Assembly (NCBI RefSeq): GCF_009805585.1
Contig: NZ_VHIN01000002.1
Location: 640,471 to 704,470, forward strand
From: Glutamicibacter sp. JC586
GTDB taxonomy: Bacteria; Actinomycetota; Actinomycetes; Actinomycetales; Micrococcaceae
Reading direction: 5' to 3'
Length of the DNA: 64,000 bases
Below, piece by piece: positions 8,953 through 18,199 of this stretch. Each line of letters opens with the position of its first letter. The first letter of the stretch is position 1. The translations under genes and the position numbers were made by a program. Below the pieces are notes generated by a model, which was not told the origin of the DNA, did not search any database, and saw nothing but the letters and a program-made list of their open reading frames with translations.

Positions 8953-10479
8953 ATGATCTCTGTCTTTAGTGTTGCGCAAATTCGCGGGGTGGAAGCCCAA
9001 GAGATTTCCAAGCGTGGTGAAGCTTCGCTCATGAAGCATGCCGCCTCTGAACTGGCCTCGATAGCCAATCATATGCTGGCTGAAAACCTTAGCTCAGAGC
9101 CAGCGTTTGTTATCGGTCTCATTGGCCCTGGTAACAACGGTGGCGACGGCCTTTACGCACTAGCAGAGCTTCAGCAGCAGAACATTTCCACGCTGGCACT
9201 GCAGTACTCCGATCAGGTACACGCTGAAGCCGCCGCAGCTTACAGCGCAGCCGGCGGAACGCTCACCGACTTTGCTGACGGAGCGAACGAGCTAGCCAAT
9301 GCCTCGCTAGTTATAGACGCCATCTACGGCCTTGGCTACCGTGCAGGATCCCCACTTCCCCAGCTTCCTGCCAACGTGCGTGTGCTGGCCTGCGATGTAC
9401 CGTCCGGCCTAAATCCTGAGACTGGTGAAGCAGAAGATAACGTCTTGCGTGCAGAACGCACAGTGACGTTCGGCGGAATGAAGTCAGGTCTATTGACCGG
9501 GGACGCTCCATTGGTGACCGGTGAGATCACGGTTGCTGACCTTGATTTTGATTTCTCATCCATCGCACCAGCTACTCAGTTGGTCGACGAGGGCACTGCC
9601 ATCGAACTGTTGAACCAGCACCGTTCATGGAGAGACGCAGCGCGGCACAAATACCAGCGTGGAGTCTTGGGCCTCATCGCAGGTTCTGAGCTTTACCCCG
9701 GTGCTGCCCAGCTGACGGCCAAGGCTGCTGTGTCTTGTGGTGTGGGCATGCTGCGCACCCACGTGCCAGAAGCCATCCAGCCTTTGGTTGCCTATTTGGT
9801 TCCAGAATCTGTGCCGTTGGATGATCAGCAGATCAAGGAAGCCTTATCTTCATCACGCCGTCAGATTCACGGCAAGGGTGCCAAGATTTCTGCGTGGGCT
9901 ATCGGTCCTGGCCTTGATGGACGTACTCCCCCGACCGGTGTGATCGCTGAGGTCTTTGCCAGCCGCCAGCCGGCAGTCATTGACGCCTCCGGTCTAGAAG
10001 TTGTTCCAGCTGGGCCGAGTGAGCAGCCACGAGTACTGACCCCTCACGCTAAGGAACTGCAGATGCTGCTCAGCCGTGCTGGCGTGAAGGTCAGCCCAGA
10101 TGAGATTGCCCAGGACCCAATTCGTTGGACCCGCTGGGCTGCGCTGGCATACAACGCAGTGGTTCTGCTCAAAGGTCCAACCAACTACATCGTGGCCCCT
10201 AACGGCAGCAGCTTGATCGTCACCCCGTCAGCGCCTGGACTTGCCACTGCGGGCAGCGGAGATGTCCTTACTGGCATCCTTGGCTACTTGCTTTCGGACA
10301 GCTCAATCACCGGGACTCACGGTGTTCGGACCGTACCTAACGCGCGCATCATGGAACTTACCGCCTGTGCTGCAGTGATCCACGGTCAGGTAGGACAAGC
10401 CGCTGCCGAAGAGGGACCTGTCAGTGCTTCTAAGCTAATTGACTTCCTTCCTCGGGTTATGAAGCGCTTCGGGTTCTAG
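8953..10479 (+). CDS. nnr: Bifunctional NAD(P)HX epimerase / ADP-dependent NAD(P)HX dehydratase
   Basis: Repairs hydrated NAD(P)H: the N-terminal YjeF-N domain epimerises R-NAD(P)HX and the C-terminal carbohydrate-kinase-like domain dehydrates the S form using ADP. It has 508 residues with both domains. The epimerase motif IGPGNNGGDG lies near residues 56-65, with a CDVPSGL loop. The dehydratase part shows AIGPGL, TPHAKEL and TAGSGDVLTGI near 432-442. It is a fusion of the two activities, as in E. coli Nnr. It follows acpS after 80 bases and converges on ugd across a shared terminator. Confidence 0.93.
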   Translation: MISVFSVAQIRGVEAQEISKRGEASLMKHAASELASIANHMLAENLSSEPAFVIGLIGPGNNGGDGLYALAELQQQNISTLALQYSDQVHAEAAAAYSAAGGTLTDFADGANELANASLVIDAIYGLGYRAGSPLPQLPANVRVLACDVPSGLNPETGEAEDNVLRAERTVTFGGMKSGLLTGDAPLVTGEITVADLDFDFSSIAPATQLVDEGTAIELLNQHRSWRDAARHKYQRGVLGLIAGSELYPGAAQLTAKAAVSCGVGMLRTHVPEAIQPLVAYLVPESVPLDDQQIKEALSSSRRQIHGKGAKISAWAIGPGLDGRTPPTGVIAEVFASRQPAVIDASGLEVVPAGPSEQPRVLTPHAKELQMLLSRAGVKVSPDEIAQDPIRWTRWAALAYNAVVLLKGPTNYIVAPNGSSLIVTPSAPGLATAGSGDVLTGILGYLLSDSSITGTHGVRTVPNARIMELTACAAVIHGQVGQAAAEEGPVSASKLIDFLPRVMKRFGF

Positions 10480-10497
10480 AAGTTCGTCCGAAGAACC

Positions 10498-10533
10498 AAA
10501 AATGCGGTTGTCCGAAAGGACAACCGCATTTTT
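10498..10533. terminator. Bidirectional terminator between nnr and ugd
   Basis: A 16-base perfect stem, AAAAATGCGGTTGTCC (10498-10513), loop GAAA and its complement, flanked by A and T runs on either side. It can serve both convergent genes. Confidence 0.9.
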
Positions 10534-10547
10534 GATAGCAAGTGAAT

Positions 10548-11918
10548 CTAGGACTGAACAGGTACCTGCCCGGTCGCCACGTCGCTAGCGCTCAGCTCAA
10601 AGTACTCTCCCGGGCCGGTCATGATCCAGCCCTGCTCGCGCCAAGCCGGACGGTCCAGAACGTTACGGCCATCAATAAGCATCTTCGACGCAACCACTTC
10701 CCCAAGCTCGTTTGGATCCAAGTCGCGGAATTCCTGCCACTCGGTCAGTACCAGCGTGAGGTCTGCATTGCGCGCTGCTTCCCTGTGCGAATCTACGTAG
10801 TTCAATCGTGGGAAACGTCCGGCAGCGTTCTTATTACCCTCTGGGTCATAAACCGAAACCTCGGCACCCGCGTTATACAGACGTACAGCGATATCCAACG
10901 CTGGTGAGTCTCGCACGTCATCACTATCCGGCTTGAAGGTCACGCCCAGGACGCAGATGTGCTTACCTGCGAGGTCATTGCCAAGCATGTGGGAGGCAAG
11001 GGAAACCACGCGGTCTCGACGGCGCAAGTTGATCTGATCCACTTCGCCTAAAAAGCCCATGGTCTGATGCAGTCCAAGCTCGCTCACGCGCGCTTGGAGG
11101 GCACGGATGTCCTTTGGTAGGCATCCACCGCCAAAGCCCACTCCTGCGTTCAGGAAACGGCGTCCAATGCGCTTATCGTGGCCAATAGCATCAGCCAGGG
11201 TCTTGATGTCACCACCGACAGTTTCAGTTACCTCGGCGAAGGCGTTGATGAAAGAAATTTTGGTGGCCAAGAAAGCATTGGCGGCGACCTTCACCAGCTC
11301 AGCAGTCTCAAGATCGGTAACAATCTCTGGGACATCCAAAGCTAGGACAGGTGCGTAAACTTCACGGATCAAATCCAGGCCACGCTCTTCCACAAAGCCA
11401 TAAACCAGACGGTCGGGACGAAGGGTATCGTTCACCGCGAAGCCTTCGCGCAAGAACTCAGGGTTCCATGCCAGGGCAATAGAGCTTCCTGGCTTTGTGT
11501 TCTGTTCAATTCTTTCGTTCAGTCGTCGGGCAGTACCTACCGGCACGGTGGACTTGCCGACAATCAACGCGTCCCCGGTGATGTGTGCCAGCAACGAGTC
11601 GACGGCACCGTCAACATAAGACATATCTGCAGACTGCGAGTCCGCACGCTGTGGGGTGCCCACGGTAATGAAGTGAATATCTGCGTTGGCGGCTACGTCA
11701 GCGTAGTCGTCGGTGAAGCGCAATCGTCCGGAAGCTACATGCTTGCGCAGAAGCTCGGGCAGACCCGGTTCGTGGAATGGCAGGATACCTGCGGCCAGCG
11801 CGTCTAGTTTGGCTTTGTCTACATCGACGCCGATGACTTCATAGCCCAGTTCAGCCATGCAGGCGGCATGGGTTGCACCGAGGTAGCCGGTGCCGATCAC
11901 GCTGATGCGTAGAGTCAC
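10548..11918 (-). CDS. ugd: UDP-glucose 6-dehydrogenase
   Basis: Oxidises UDP-glucose twice with NAD+ to UDP-glucuronate for surface polysaccharides. With a GTG start at 11918 (AAGGA five bases upstream) it has 456 residues. The Rossmann motif VIGTGYLG is at 7-14; the catalytic cysteine C266 lies in GVGFGGGCLPKD; the C-terminal UDP-binding domain holds GVTFKPDSDDVRDS. The frame is open eight codons further, but without a ribosome site. It is the first nucleotide-sugar step beside glmM. A UDP-N-acetylmannosamine dehydrogenase is less likely from the motif set. Confidence 0.92.
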   Translation of the reverse strand: MTLRISVIGTGYLGATHAACMAELGYEVIGVDVDKAKLDALAAGILPFHEPGLPELLRKHVASGRLRFTDDYADVAANADIHFITVGTPQRADSQSADMSYVDGAVDSLLAHITGDALIVGKSTVPVGTARRLNERIEQNTKPGSSIALAWNPEFLREGFAVNDTLRPDRLVYGFVEERGLDLIREVYAPVLALDVPEIVTDLETAELVKVAANAFLATKISFINAFAEVTETVGGDIKTLADAIGHDKRIGRRFLNAGVGFGGGCLPKDIRALQARVSELGLHQTMGFLGEVDQINLRRRDRVVSLASHMLGNDLAGKHICVLGVTFKPDSDDVRDSPALDIAVRLYNAGAEVSVYDPEGNKNAAGRFPRLNYVDSHREAARNADLTLVLTEWQEFRDLDPNELGEVVASKMLIDGRNVLDRPAWREQGWIMTGPGEYFELSASDVATGQVPVQS

Positions 11919-11974
11919 GAAAGTCCTTCTCTCCGAGAACACAAACCGATGTCAGTTTCTACTAGTTAGCATGC

Positions 11975-12021
11975 CACACCCCCGCAGCGTGTCCTGACGT
12001 GGAACACAGTACGGGGGTGTG
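11975..12021 (-). terminator. Stem-loop after glmM (probable terminator)
   Basis: CACACCCCCG (11975-11984) pairs with CGGGGGTGTG (12012-12021). It lies 45 bases beyond the glmM stop. On the minus strand it has no U tract, while on the + strand TTTTCTT follows, so termination efficiency is uncertain. Confidence 0.5.
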
Positions 12022-12065
12022 AGTTTTCTTGATATTTACGAGTTAGACGCTGTAAGACTTCTTAG

Positions 12066-13412
12066 TTACAGCGAAAGGTACTGCTGAACTGATGCCGCTA
12101 GGGTTTCGGCTTCAGCCTGAGCCTGCTCTTGTGTGGCTGCTTCAACCATCACACGAACCACTGGCTCGGTTCCCGATGGACGCAGTAGCACTCGGCCGGT
12201 GGAGCCCAAACGCGCTTCGGCTGCAGCAACATCACGCTGCAGTGGCTCGTTCTCTGGGGCGGCCGCTTTGTCAACGCCGCGGACGTTAATCAGAACCTGT
12301 GGCAATACGGTCAGTACCGCTGCCAGTTCCTTCAACGACTTGCCGGTGGCCTTCACACGGGCTGCAATCATCAGACCGGTCAGGACGCCGTCACCGGTGG
12401 TTGCATGCTTGGAGAAAATCACGTGGCCTGACTGCTCGCCTCCCAGCGAGTAGTTTCCTTCGTGCATTCCTTCAAGTACGTAGCGATCCCCTACGCCGGT
12501 CTGCTTCAGGGTGATCCCTGCAGCCTCCATAGCCAGCTTCAAACCGAGATTACTCATCACGGTGGCAACCAAGGTGTTGTCCTTGAGCTCTCCGCGGTCC
12601 TTCATATCCATTGCCATGATGGCCATGATCTGATCTCCGTCTACAACGGAACCTTCATGGTCCACTGCCAAGCAGCGGTCAGCGTCACCGTCGTGGGCGA
12701 TACCTAGGTCTGCACCGTTCTCTAGTACGGCAGCCTGTAGCTTTTCCAGGTGGGTGGAGCCATAGCCGTCATTGATGTTGATGCCATCTGGATCAGCGCC
12801 AATAACAACCACTTCAGCACCGGCGGCCTTGAAGACCTCTGGCGAACATCCCGATGCTGCACCGTGGGCGCAGTCAAGGACTACCTTCAAACCGTCCAAG
12901 CGGTTGGGAAGGGCCTGCAACAGGTGCATGATGTAGCGGTCTTCTGCGTCAGCAAAACGTGCAACACGTCCTACTTCGCCAGCCGTTGGGCGGGGCTTAG
13001 GCATCTTCAAACATGCTTCGATGGCATCTTCGAGAGAGTCATCAAGCTTCTTGCCACCGCGAGCCAAGAACTTAATACCGTTATCCGGAGCCGCGTTGTG
13101 CGAGGCAGAAATCATGACACCAAAATCAGCGTCTAGATCTCCGACCAAGAATGCGGCTGCTGGAGTTGGTAGCGTACCGGCATCCATCACATCCACGCCT
13201 GAGGCGGCCAAGCCGGCCTCAATAGCTGCGGACAGGAAGTCACCACTGATACGCGGGTCCTTAGCCACGACAGCGACAGGCCTACGCCCATCCTCTGACT
13301 GACTCAAACCCAGCACCACAGAGGCTGCCTGCGCCAATTCCAACGCTAACTCGGGAGTTAACAGTTCGTTTGCTTTTCCTCGGACCCCATCGGTCCCAAA
13401 TAACCTTGCCAT
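12066..13412 (-). CDS. glmM: Phosphoglucosamine mutase
   Basis: Converts glucosamine-6-phosphate to glucosamine-1-phosphate, the step after GlmS toward UDP-GlcNAc. It has 448 residues from the ATG giving [12 protein letters not shown], the standard GlmM start. The phosphoserine loop ISASHN is at 101-106 (Ser104), the Mg2+ loop is DGDADR, and the C-terminal phosphate loop is RPSGTEP. A TTG three codons upstream (13421) is better spaced from an AGAGGG ribosome site, so three extra residues are possible. The usual Pro after SASHN is replaced by Ala. It follows rpsI in the same direction. Confidence 0.95.
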   Translation of the reverse strand: MARLFGTDGVRGKANELLTPELALELAQAASVVLGLSQSEDGRRPVAVVAKDPRISGDFLSAAIEAGLAASGVDVMDAGTLPTPAAAFLVGDLDADFGVMISASHNAAPDNGIKFLARGGKKLDDSLEDAIEACLKMPKPRPTAGEVGRVARFADAEDRYIMHLLQALPNRLDGLKVVLDCAHGAASGCSPEVFKAAGAEVVVIGADPDGININDGYGSTHLEKLQAAVLENGADLGIAHDGDADRCLAVDHEGSVVDGDQIMAIMAMDMKDRGELKDNTLVATVMSNLGLKLAMEAAGITLKQTGVGDRYVLEGMHEGNYSLGGEQSGHVIFSKHATTGDGVLTGLMIAARVKATGKSLKELAAVLTVLPQVLINVRGVDKAAAPENEPLQRDVAAAEARLGSTGRVLLRPSGTEPVVRVMVEAATQEQAQAEAETLAASVQQYLSL

Positions 13413-13535
13413 CGTGTTCAATCATAAGCCCTCTGCTTCGATTTACCCGTGTTTCGATGGCGCAACGGACAGGCAATGAGGATTCTTGACTACAGATATG
13501 AAGTAGAACTAGCCAAATCGCTCTGCTTAACGGCC

Positions 13536-13573
13536 GAAGGCCCCAACTTCCCTCGCGGGGAGTTGGAGCCTTC
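13536..13573 (-). terminator. Stem-loop after rpsI
   Basis: GAAGGC-c-CCAACT (13536-13548) pairs with AGTTGG-a-GCCTTC (13561-13573), just after the rpsI stop on the minus strand. There is no U tract after the stem (CCGTTAAG follows). Confidence 0.6.
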
Positions 13574-13595
13574 GGGATAAACCTTGAAGTAAGGT

Positions 13596-14096
13596 TTAGC
13601 GCTTCGAGAACTGCGAAGCCTTACGTGCCTTCTTAAGACCAGCCTTCTTACGCTCGATGACGCGTGCGTCACGAGTCAAGTAGCCAGCCTTCTTCAGGGT
13701 TGCGCGGTTTGCATCGCGGTCGATCTCGTTCAGCGAACGTGCGATACCCAAACGAAGTGCACCGGCCTGGCCGGAAATGCCGCCACCGTTGATACGAGCG
13801 ATAACGTCGTAAGCACCTTCAAGACCAAGGATCTTGAATGGCTCGTTGACGTCCTGCTGGTGCAGCTTGTTAGGGAAGAAGTTCTCCAGGGTGCGACCGT
13901 TAACGGTCCACTTGCCGGAACCTGGTACCAGGCGAACGCGAGCAATAGCCTGCTTGCGACGGCCAACTGCTGCACCTGGAACGGTCAATGGAGCACGCTC
14001 GGTGTCAGCAACTACTGCCGAAGCAGAGGTCTCAGTGGTGTAGGTCGAAGGGGTTTCGCCTTCAAATTCAGTGGTTTCTTCAGTGTTCTGAGCCAC
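13596..14096 (-). CDS. rpsI: 30S ribosomal protein S9
   Basis: Small-subunit protein whose C-terminal tail reaches the P-site tRNA. It has 166 residues, longer than the usual 130 because of an acidic Thr/Glu-rich N-terminal extension of about 40 residues, common in actinobacteria. The core begins at [13 protein letters not shown], contains [19 protein letters not shown], and ends in the basic [12 protein letters not shown] tail that contacts tRNA. It is 38 bases after rplM, with which it forms the conserved two-gene operon. Confidence 0.97.
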   Translation of the reverse strand: MAQNTEETTEFEGETPSTYTTETSASAVVADTERAPLTVPGAAVGRRKQAIARVRLVPGSGKWTVNGRTLENFFPNKLHQQDVNEPFKILGLEGAYDVIARINGGGISGQAGALRLGIARSLNEIDRDANRATLKKAGYLTRDARVIERKKAGLKKARKASQFSKR

Positions 14097-14134
14097 GATA
14101 ATCTCCTATTAAGTATTTCTTCTCGGGGCCAGGA

Positions 14135-14578
14135 CTACTGAGCGACCTGGGTGATTTCCAGTGCCTTTGGCGACTGAGCAGCGTGTGGGTGCTCGGCGCC
14201 GCGGTATACCTTCAGCTTCGAGAGCTGAGCGGCAGACAGCTTGTTCTTAGGCAGCATGCCCTTGATAGCCTTCTCAACAGCCAGAACTGGGTTCTTCTCC
14301 AGCAGATCTGCATAGTTGATGCTCTTCAAGCCACCTGGGAAACCGGAGTGGCGGTAAGCGCGCTTGTTCTCAAGCTTCTTACCGGTCAGTGCAACCTTTT
14401 CTGCGTTGATGATGATGACATGGTCGCCCATGTCCATGTGTGCAGCGAAGGTTGGCTTGTGCTTGCCGCGCAGCAAGGTTGCGGCCTGGACGGCGAGACG
14501 GCCAAGTACTACGTCGGTGGCGTCAATGACAAACCACTGACGAGTCTGGTCAGCCGGCTTTGGGGTGTACGTACGCAC
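14135..14578 (-). CDS. rplM: 50S ribosomal protein L13
   Basis: Early-assembly large-subunit protein, 147 residues, full length. The conserved [28 protein letters not shown] and HPHAAQSPK segments are present. First gene of rplM-rpsI, with about 330 non-coding bases upstream that must hold its promoter. L13 represses its own mRNA in E. coli; no matching structure was identified here. Confidence 0.97.
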   Translation of the reverse strand: MRTYTPKPADQTRQWFVIDATDVVLGRLAVQAATLLRGKHKPTFAAHMDMGDHVIIINAEKVALTGKKLENKRAYRHSGFPGGLKSINYADLLEKNPVLAVEKAIKGMLPKNKLSAAQLSKLKVYRGAEHPHAAQSPKALEITQVAQ

Positions 14579-14906
14579 AGTAATTGCCTTACGTTGATTC
14601 GTTTCTGGTCAAACAGTCGCTTGCATGCTGACGGCGGTGAGATCCACCAGCGGCTTGCACTGTCGTGTTGTTCTTGTGTTTAGACCAGTACGTCAGGTGA
14701 GGACTGATGATAACCGGCCGTCCATATAGTGTTCGCACACCCAGCAGACCAGCGACTATGCAACTAAGCCGTCACGCTTGGGCGTGTAGTGTCGAACGTG
14801 GACATACACAACTCATAAAAGTTTAGCGGATTAAAGTGTTTCCGGCCAAAAAAGCATCACGGTCGTGAGCAACAACACCCTTAAGATCCCGGGGTTCGTC
14901 AGCCCT
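14579..14906 (-). other. truA-rplM intergenic region
   Basis: No gene seen. It holds the truA terminator (14845-14870) and a candidate minus-strand promoter TTGGCC (14844-14849), 18 bp, TAAACT (14820-14825), which would leave a leader of more than 200 bases before rplM. The -35 overlaps the U tract of the terminator, so the promoter call is weak. Confidence 0.35.
14845..14870 (-). terminator. Terminator after truA
   Basis: Short stem TCAC-loop-GTGA, extended by an outer GC pair, followed on the minus strand by TTTTTT. It lies about 36 bases after the truA stop. Confidence 0.6.
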
Positions 14907-15842
14907 TTAGCCCTGAGTCGGCCCTTGTTCCACTTCATCATCGGTGCGCCGAGCGCGCGTCTGTAGCGCACGGGCTGCCAGCTCGTCAGCCTCTGGATAG
15001 TAGACCTCTTCGAGGACCAGCGCACGAGGGTGTGACAGCTTTGTCTTGGAGTCACGGACCATCTGTTCCAAACGAGTTGCCAAGAAGCCTGGCTGCTCAC
15101 GCCCATCCCCCACCATCATCGCTGCCCCAATTAATGCGCGCACCATATTGTGGCAGAAGGCATCTGCTTTCAAGTGCGCCAAAATCAGACCATCGTCACC
15201 GCGGGTGAAACTGAACTCCTGCAATGTACGAATGGTTGTCGCATGCTCGCGAGGCTTGCAGTAAGTCAGAAAGTCATGACGCCCAAGCACCGTCTGAGCT
15301 TCCCGGTTCATCGCTTCAACATCTAGCTCTTCGCGGTGCCATGTGGTCAGGTGCCTGGTCAATGGATCCCAACGGTGCTGACCATCAGCGATTCGGTAAG
15401 AGTAGCGGCGGGCCAAGGCGGAGAAGCGTGCGTCAAAACCTTCAGGCGCGCGTCGGGCCTCGTGCACCCATACCGCACCTTCTTGTCGACCAAGGATTCC
15501 ATTGATACGGCGGACCAATGCAGGGCCTGGCTCTAGCGACGCTTTGCGAGGTAGCCCCTCATGCTCTTCTTCGGTGAGATCAAAGTGAACTACCTGTCGG
15601 CGCGCGTGCACTCCTGCGTCGGTACGGCCGGCAACGACTACCCGTACGCGCCGGCGCACAATCATTTCCAAAGCTTCTTCGACCAACTGCTGCACGCCGG
15701 TGACATTTGGCTGGCGAGCCCAGCCGTTGTAGGCGGCGCCGTCATATCCGAGCACCATCTGCATCCGGACCCAGGCGGGTGTTTGAGCGGTCCCCAGTGA
15801 GGTGGTTCCCATTGGATCAACGAAGTCAGGCTGCGTGCTCAT
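14907..15842 (-). CDS. truA: tRNA pseudouridine(38-40) synthase TruA
   Basis: Isomerises uridines 38-40 in the anticodon stem of many tRNAs. It has 311 residues; the catalytic aspartate is in VAGRTDAGVHARRQVVHF near residue 78, with the typical LGYDGAAYNGWARQ start of the fold and FCHNMVRALIG in the second half. An N-terminal extension of about 25 residues and an acidic tail of about 25 residues are specific to this lineage. In related genomes truA usually directly follows rplQ; here a five-gene lipoprotein array on the other strand separates them. Confidence 0.95.
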   Translation of the reverse strand: MSTQPDFVDPMGTTSLGTAQTPAWVRMQMVLGYDGAAYNGWARQPNVTGVQQLVEEALEMIVRRRVRVVVAGRTDAGVHARRQVVHFDLTEEEHEGLPRKASLEPGPALVRRINGILGRQEGAVWVHEARRAPEGFDARFSALARRYSYRIADGQHRWDPLTRHLTTWHREELDVEAMNREAQTVLGRHDFLTYCKPREHATTIRTLQEFSFTRGDDGLILAHLKADAFCHNMVRALIGAAMMVGDGREQPGFLATRLEQMVRDSKTKLSHPRALVLEEVYYPEADELAARALQTRARRTDDEVEQGPTQG

Positions 15843-15898
15843 AGGTTCAATTATGCGTGGTGATTCACCGGGCTCGCCAATTACACGAGTCTGAAAAG

Positions 15899-15927
15899 TT
15901 GCTCGTAATGCTTGTGAGTCAGATAAC
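15899..15927 (+). promoter_or_regulatory. Candidate promoter of the lipoprotein array
   Basis: TTGCTC (15899-15904), 17 bp, GATAAC (15922-15927), about 80 bases before the first lipoprotein ATG. It matches sigma70-type elements moderately. Confidence 0.4.
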
Positions 15928-16007
15928 TCTGATATGTAGAGTAACGGACAAAGGTCATTTCACCTACTTGTCTTGGCCTTTCATCATCACTACGTTCGGA
16001 GAAACCC

Positions 16008-16445
16008 ATGCTCAAGAAGATCGTTACTACCGCGGCGGTAGTCGCACTAGCCTCCTCAGCGCTGACTGGCTGCTCATCAGGCAAGCTATCAACCGAAGAA
16101 TCTTGCACGTTCATGAATGACAAGGCCAAGGAATTGGGCCTCAAAGACAAGATGGAAGGCGCTACGAACCAACTGGCGACAGGTAACACGGATAGTTACA
16201 GCTCCGTAATGGACGAGGTCACCAACATCATGAAAGATGCAGCAGAAAAGACGGAGGACGATAAGCTCGCTGACGCGTTGAACGCAGCGGTTGAGGATGC
16301 CAACAAAGCGCAAGCCATCTTGACCGACGAGAAACTAAGTCTGCAGGAAAAGTCAGTCAAGATCCAAGAGTCGCAATCTCAAGATTCCGAAGACAAGATG
16401 GCCTACCTTGACCAGGCATGCCCGAATATGGATGGCTTCGAGTAG
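16008..16445 (+). CDS. Small lipoprotein, array member 1 (unknown function)
   Basis: 145 residues: basic n-region MLKK, hydrophobic core and lipobox ALTGC with the lipidated cysteine at residue 22, so it is probably anchored on the outer face of the membrane. The mature part is mostly helical by composition and acidic. It carries the family motifs KLSTEESC (C33), DAAEKTEDDKLADALNAA near 77-94 and YLDQACPN (C138). C33 and C138 could form a disulfide. Ribosome site CGGAG precedes the ATG. I do not recognise the family; four paralogues follow directly on the same strand. Confidence 0.85.
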   Translation: MLKKIVTTAAVVALASSALTGCSSGKLSTEESCTFMNDKAKELGLKDKMEGATNQLATGNTDSYSSVMDEVTNIMKDAAEKTEDDKLADALNAAVEDANKAQAILTDEKLSLQEKSVKIQESQSQDSEDKMAYLDQACPNMDGFE

Positions 16446-16482
16446 GATCCCACCACCCACTCATTCCGTTAGGACTTCCCCT

Positions 16483-16923
16483 ACGATCAAAAGAACTGGA
16501 ACCACTATCGCAGTCCTCTCACTGGTTATCGCCGGCCTGACCGCCTGTGCCCCCGAGAAACTCTCAACTGAGGAAACCTGCACGTACCTCAATGACAAAG
16601 GCAAAGAAGCCGACATCGCTCAGAAGCTGGATGAGGCCGGTGCTAAATCGTACGCTGGCGATTTCGAGACTGTGAAGGCTTCGTACGAAGAGTATTCTGC
16701 GATACTCAAGGATTCGGCAGGAAAGACCGAAGATACTCAACTTGCAGATGCCATGAATGCGGCCGCCGGATACGGTAACCAGCTTTCAGAGATCCTAACT
16801 TCAGAAGACCTGTCGATGATGGAAAAATCTAGCCAGGCTCAAGCACTCAATACGGCCGACGCAAGACAGCGGTTGGCATATATGGATGAAGCCTGCCCTA
16901 ATTTAGATGGAGTGCGCAAGTAA
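16483..16923 (+). CDS. Small lipoprotein, array member 2, with ACG in place of the start ATG
   Basis: Paralogue of member 1, 146 residues if begun at the ACG at 16483. From there the lipobox cysteine falls at residue 22 and the conserved pair at C33 and C138, exactly as in member 1. AGGA lies ten bases upstream, and the next codons (ATC AAA) match member 5. No ATG, GTG or TTG exists at this place. The only in-frame ATGs (16408, 16432) lie inside member 1 and would push the lipobox to residue 47 or 39. Either a non-canonical start is used or the gene is poorly expressed. The KTEDTQLADAMNAA and YMDEACPN motifs are intact. Confidence 0.7.
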   Translation, partial: TIKRTGTTIAVLSLVIAGLTACAPEKLSTEETCTYLNDKGKEADIAQKLDEAGAKSYAGDFETVKASYEEYSAILKDSAGKTEDTQLADAMNAAAGYGNQLSEILTSEDLSMMEKSSQAQALNTADARQRLAYMDEACPNLDGVRK

Positions 16924-16960
16924 CCGCCCCTGAATCCTCCACTTAGGTGTGGGAAACAAG

Positions 16961-17434
16961 ATGTTCCAGAAGATTGGCGCGACCGCCGCCCTCATTGCGC
17001 TGGCTACCTCATCCCTTACTGGTTGCACGCCTGAAAAGCTATCAACCGAAGAGACGTACACCTATTTGTCAGACAAAGCTAAGCAGGTGGGTTTGGCACA
17101 AAAAATCAAAGAGGGCCAGTACCAGGTCATGCTCCACGGCAGCTACGACGGCATGAAAGCTCTTAATGCTGAACTCATCGGGCTCTTAGACGAAACCGCC
17201 GAGCAGACAGACGACCCAAAGTTCTCCGAAGCTCTTTACGCGCAATCTGAATACTACGGCCAGAGTTCGCCAATCTCGAACGACGAAAATCTCAGTGAAC
17301 AGAAAAAGAACCAACGGCAACAGAAGATTGATTCTACTCCGCATGATAAAGTAGTTCGCTACTTAGATGAGGCTTGCGCTAACGCTGAGCCGCTGTTCTG
17401 GCTCAACGGATCCCCCTCATCCTTGCGCCCTTGA
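16961..17434 (+). CDS. Small lipoprotein, array member 3 (one conserved cysteine lost)
   Basis: 157 residues from the ATG at 16961, chosen over the in-frame GTG at 16949 because it puts the lipobox SLTGC cysteine at residue 22 as in all the others. The KLSTEET motif is intact, but the next residue, Cys in the relatives, is Tyr33. The C-terminal cysteine remains (C139 in YLDEACAN). The tail after it is about 13 residues longer than in members 1 and 2 and unrelated (ending NGSPSSLRP), suggesting a frameshift or lost stop. The central motif is degraded to EQTDDPKFSEALYAQ. Unknown function. Confidence 0.78.
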   Translation: MFQKIGATAALIALATSSLTGCTPEKLSTEETYTYLSDKAKQVGLAQKIKEGQYQVMLHGSYDGMKALNAELIGLLDETAEQTDDPKFSEALYAQSEYYGQSSPISNDENLSEQKKNQRQQKIDSTPHDKVVRYLDEACANAEPLFWLNGSPSSLRP

Positions 17435-17543
17435 TACTTTTCCACAACCATAAAAGCAAGATCCTCAAACAGTTCGTACCCTGAGGGCATACCAGAACAG
17501 CCTTCTGGTCCTGCACAGCATCGGCGCGAACAGAGGAAACAAC

Positions 17544-18038
17544 ATGTTGAGGAAAATTGGAACCGTATTTGTTCTGTCATTGACCTGCCTGACCGGTATT
17601 ACTGCATGCTCTGCAGCCAAAGTTTCAACCGAGGCGTCGGACTCGCGGACACACGAAGCAAAACTGACCATCCAGGAAACCTGCGCGCTACTAGATGAAC
17701 TAAGCACCCAGCACAGCAGTAGGCAGGAACGCCGAATAGCCGATATGGCACTCATGGCGAAAAATACTCAGCCGATGATCGAATTTCTTGAGACAACGAT
17801 CTTCATATTTGACGAAGTTGCTGGTCAGACGGGCGATAACAGCATGCGAGCCGCATTACTTGCCTCGAGCAACAATTTCCAACTAATCCTAGACGTCTTC
17901 AGATCTCATAAGTCCGATGATTCCATTCTTTCTGCCGAGTTAAAAGCGGTAGAGCGCCGACTCGACCCGACATCGATGCCCTATCTAAAAGCCTCATGCC
18001 CGGGATCAATTGTTAATCCAAATACTGACGAACAATAA
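17544..18038 (+). CDS. Small lipoprotein, array member 4 (divergent)
   Basis: 164 residues, lipobox GITAC with the cysteine at 22; an AGAGGAAAC ribosome site precedes the ATG. The most divergent copy: about 14 residues are inserted between the lipobox and the conserved QETCALLDE motif, moving the first conserved cysteine to C47, and the last cysteine to C152. The 105-residue spacing between them is kept. The central motif is reduced to GQTGDNSMRAALLAS. The 109 bases before it contain a 7-bp stem (ACCAGAA/TTCTGGT, 17491-17509) without a U tract. Confidence 0.78.
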   Translation: MLRKIGTVFVLSLTCLTGITACSAAKVSTEASDSRTHEAKLTIQETCALLDELSTQHSSRQERRIADMALMAKNTQPMIEFLETTIFIFDEVAGQTGDNSMRAALLASSNNFQLILDVFRSHKSDDSILSAELKAVERRLDPTSMPYLKASCPGSIVNPNTDEQ

Positions 18039-18199
18039 TAATTCGTTCTACGCGCTCAGGTTGGAAAATACCCTGTGACTTGATGATGGTCGAAGACGTG
18101 CCCGGCAACATTACCCTTCAAGTTTATGTAGGCTTTAAGCATTGTCGGCTGAGCTCCCCCGAGCACCGTCGGATCATCATCACTACACCAAGGACATCC

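Noticed and set aside
12012..12030. Reading the glmM stem-loop as a + strand terminator
   Set aside because: TTTTCTT follows it on the + strand, but no + strand gene reads into it, so it is listed as a probable glmM end.
17491..17509. 7-bp stem between lipoproteins 3 and 4 as a terminator
   Set aside because: No U tract and gene direction continues; more likely incidental RNA structure.
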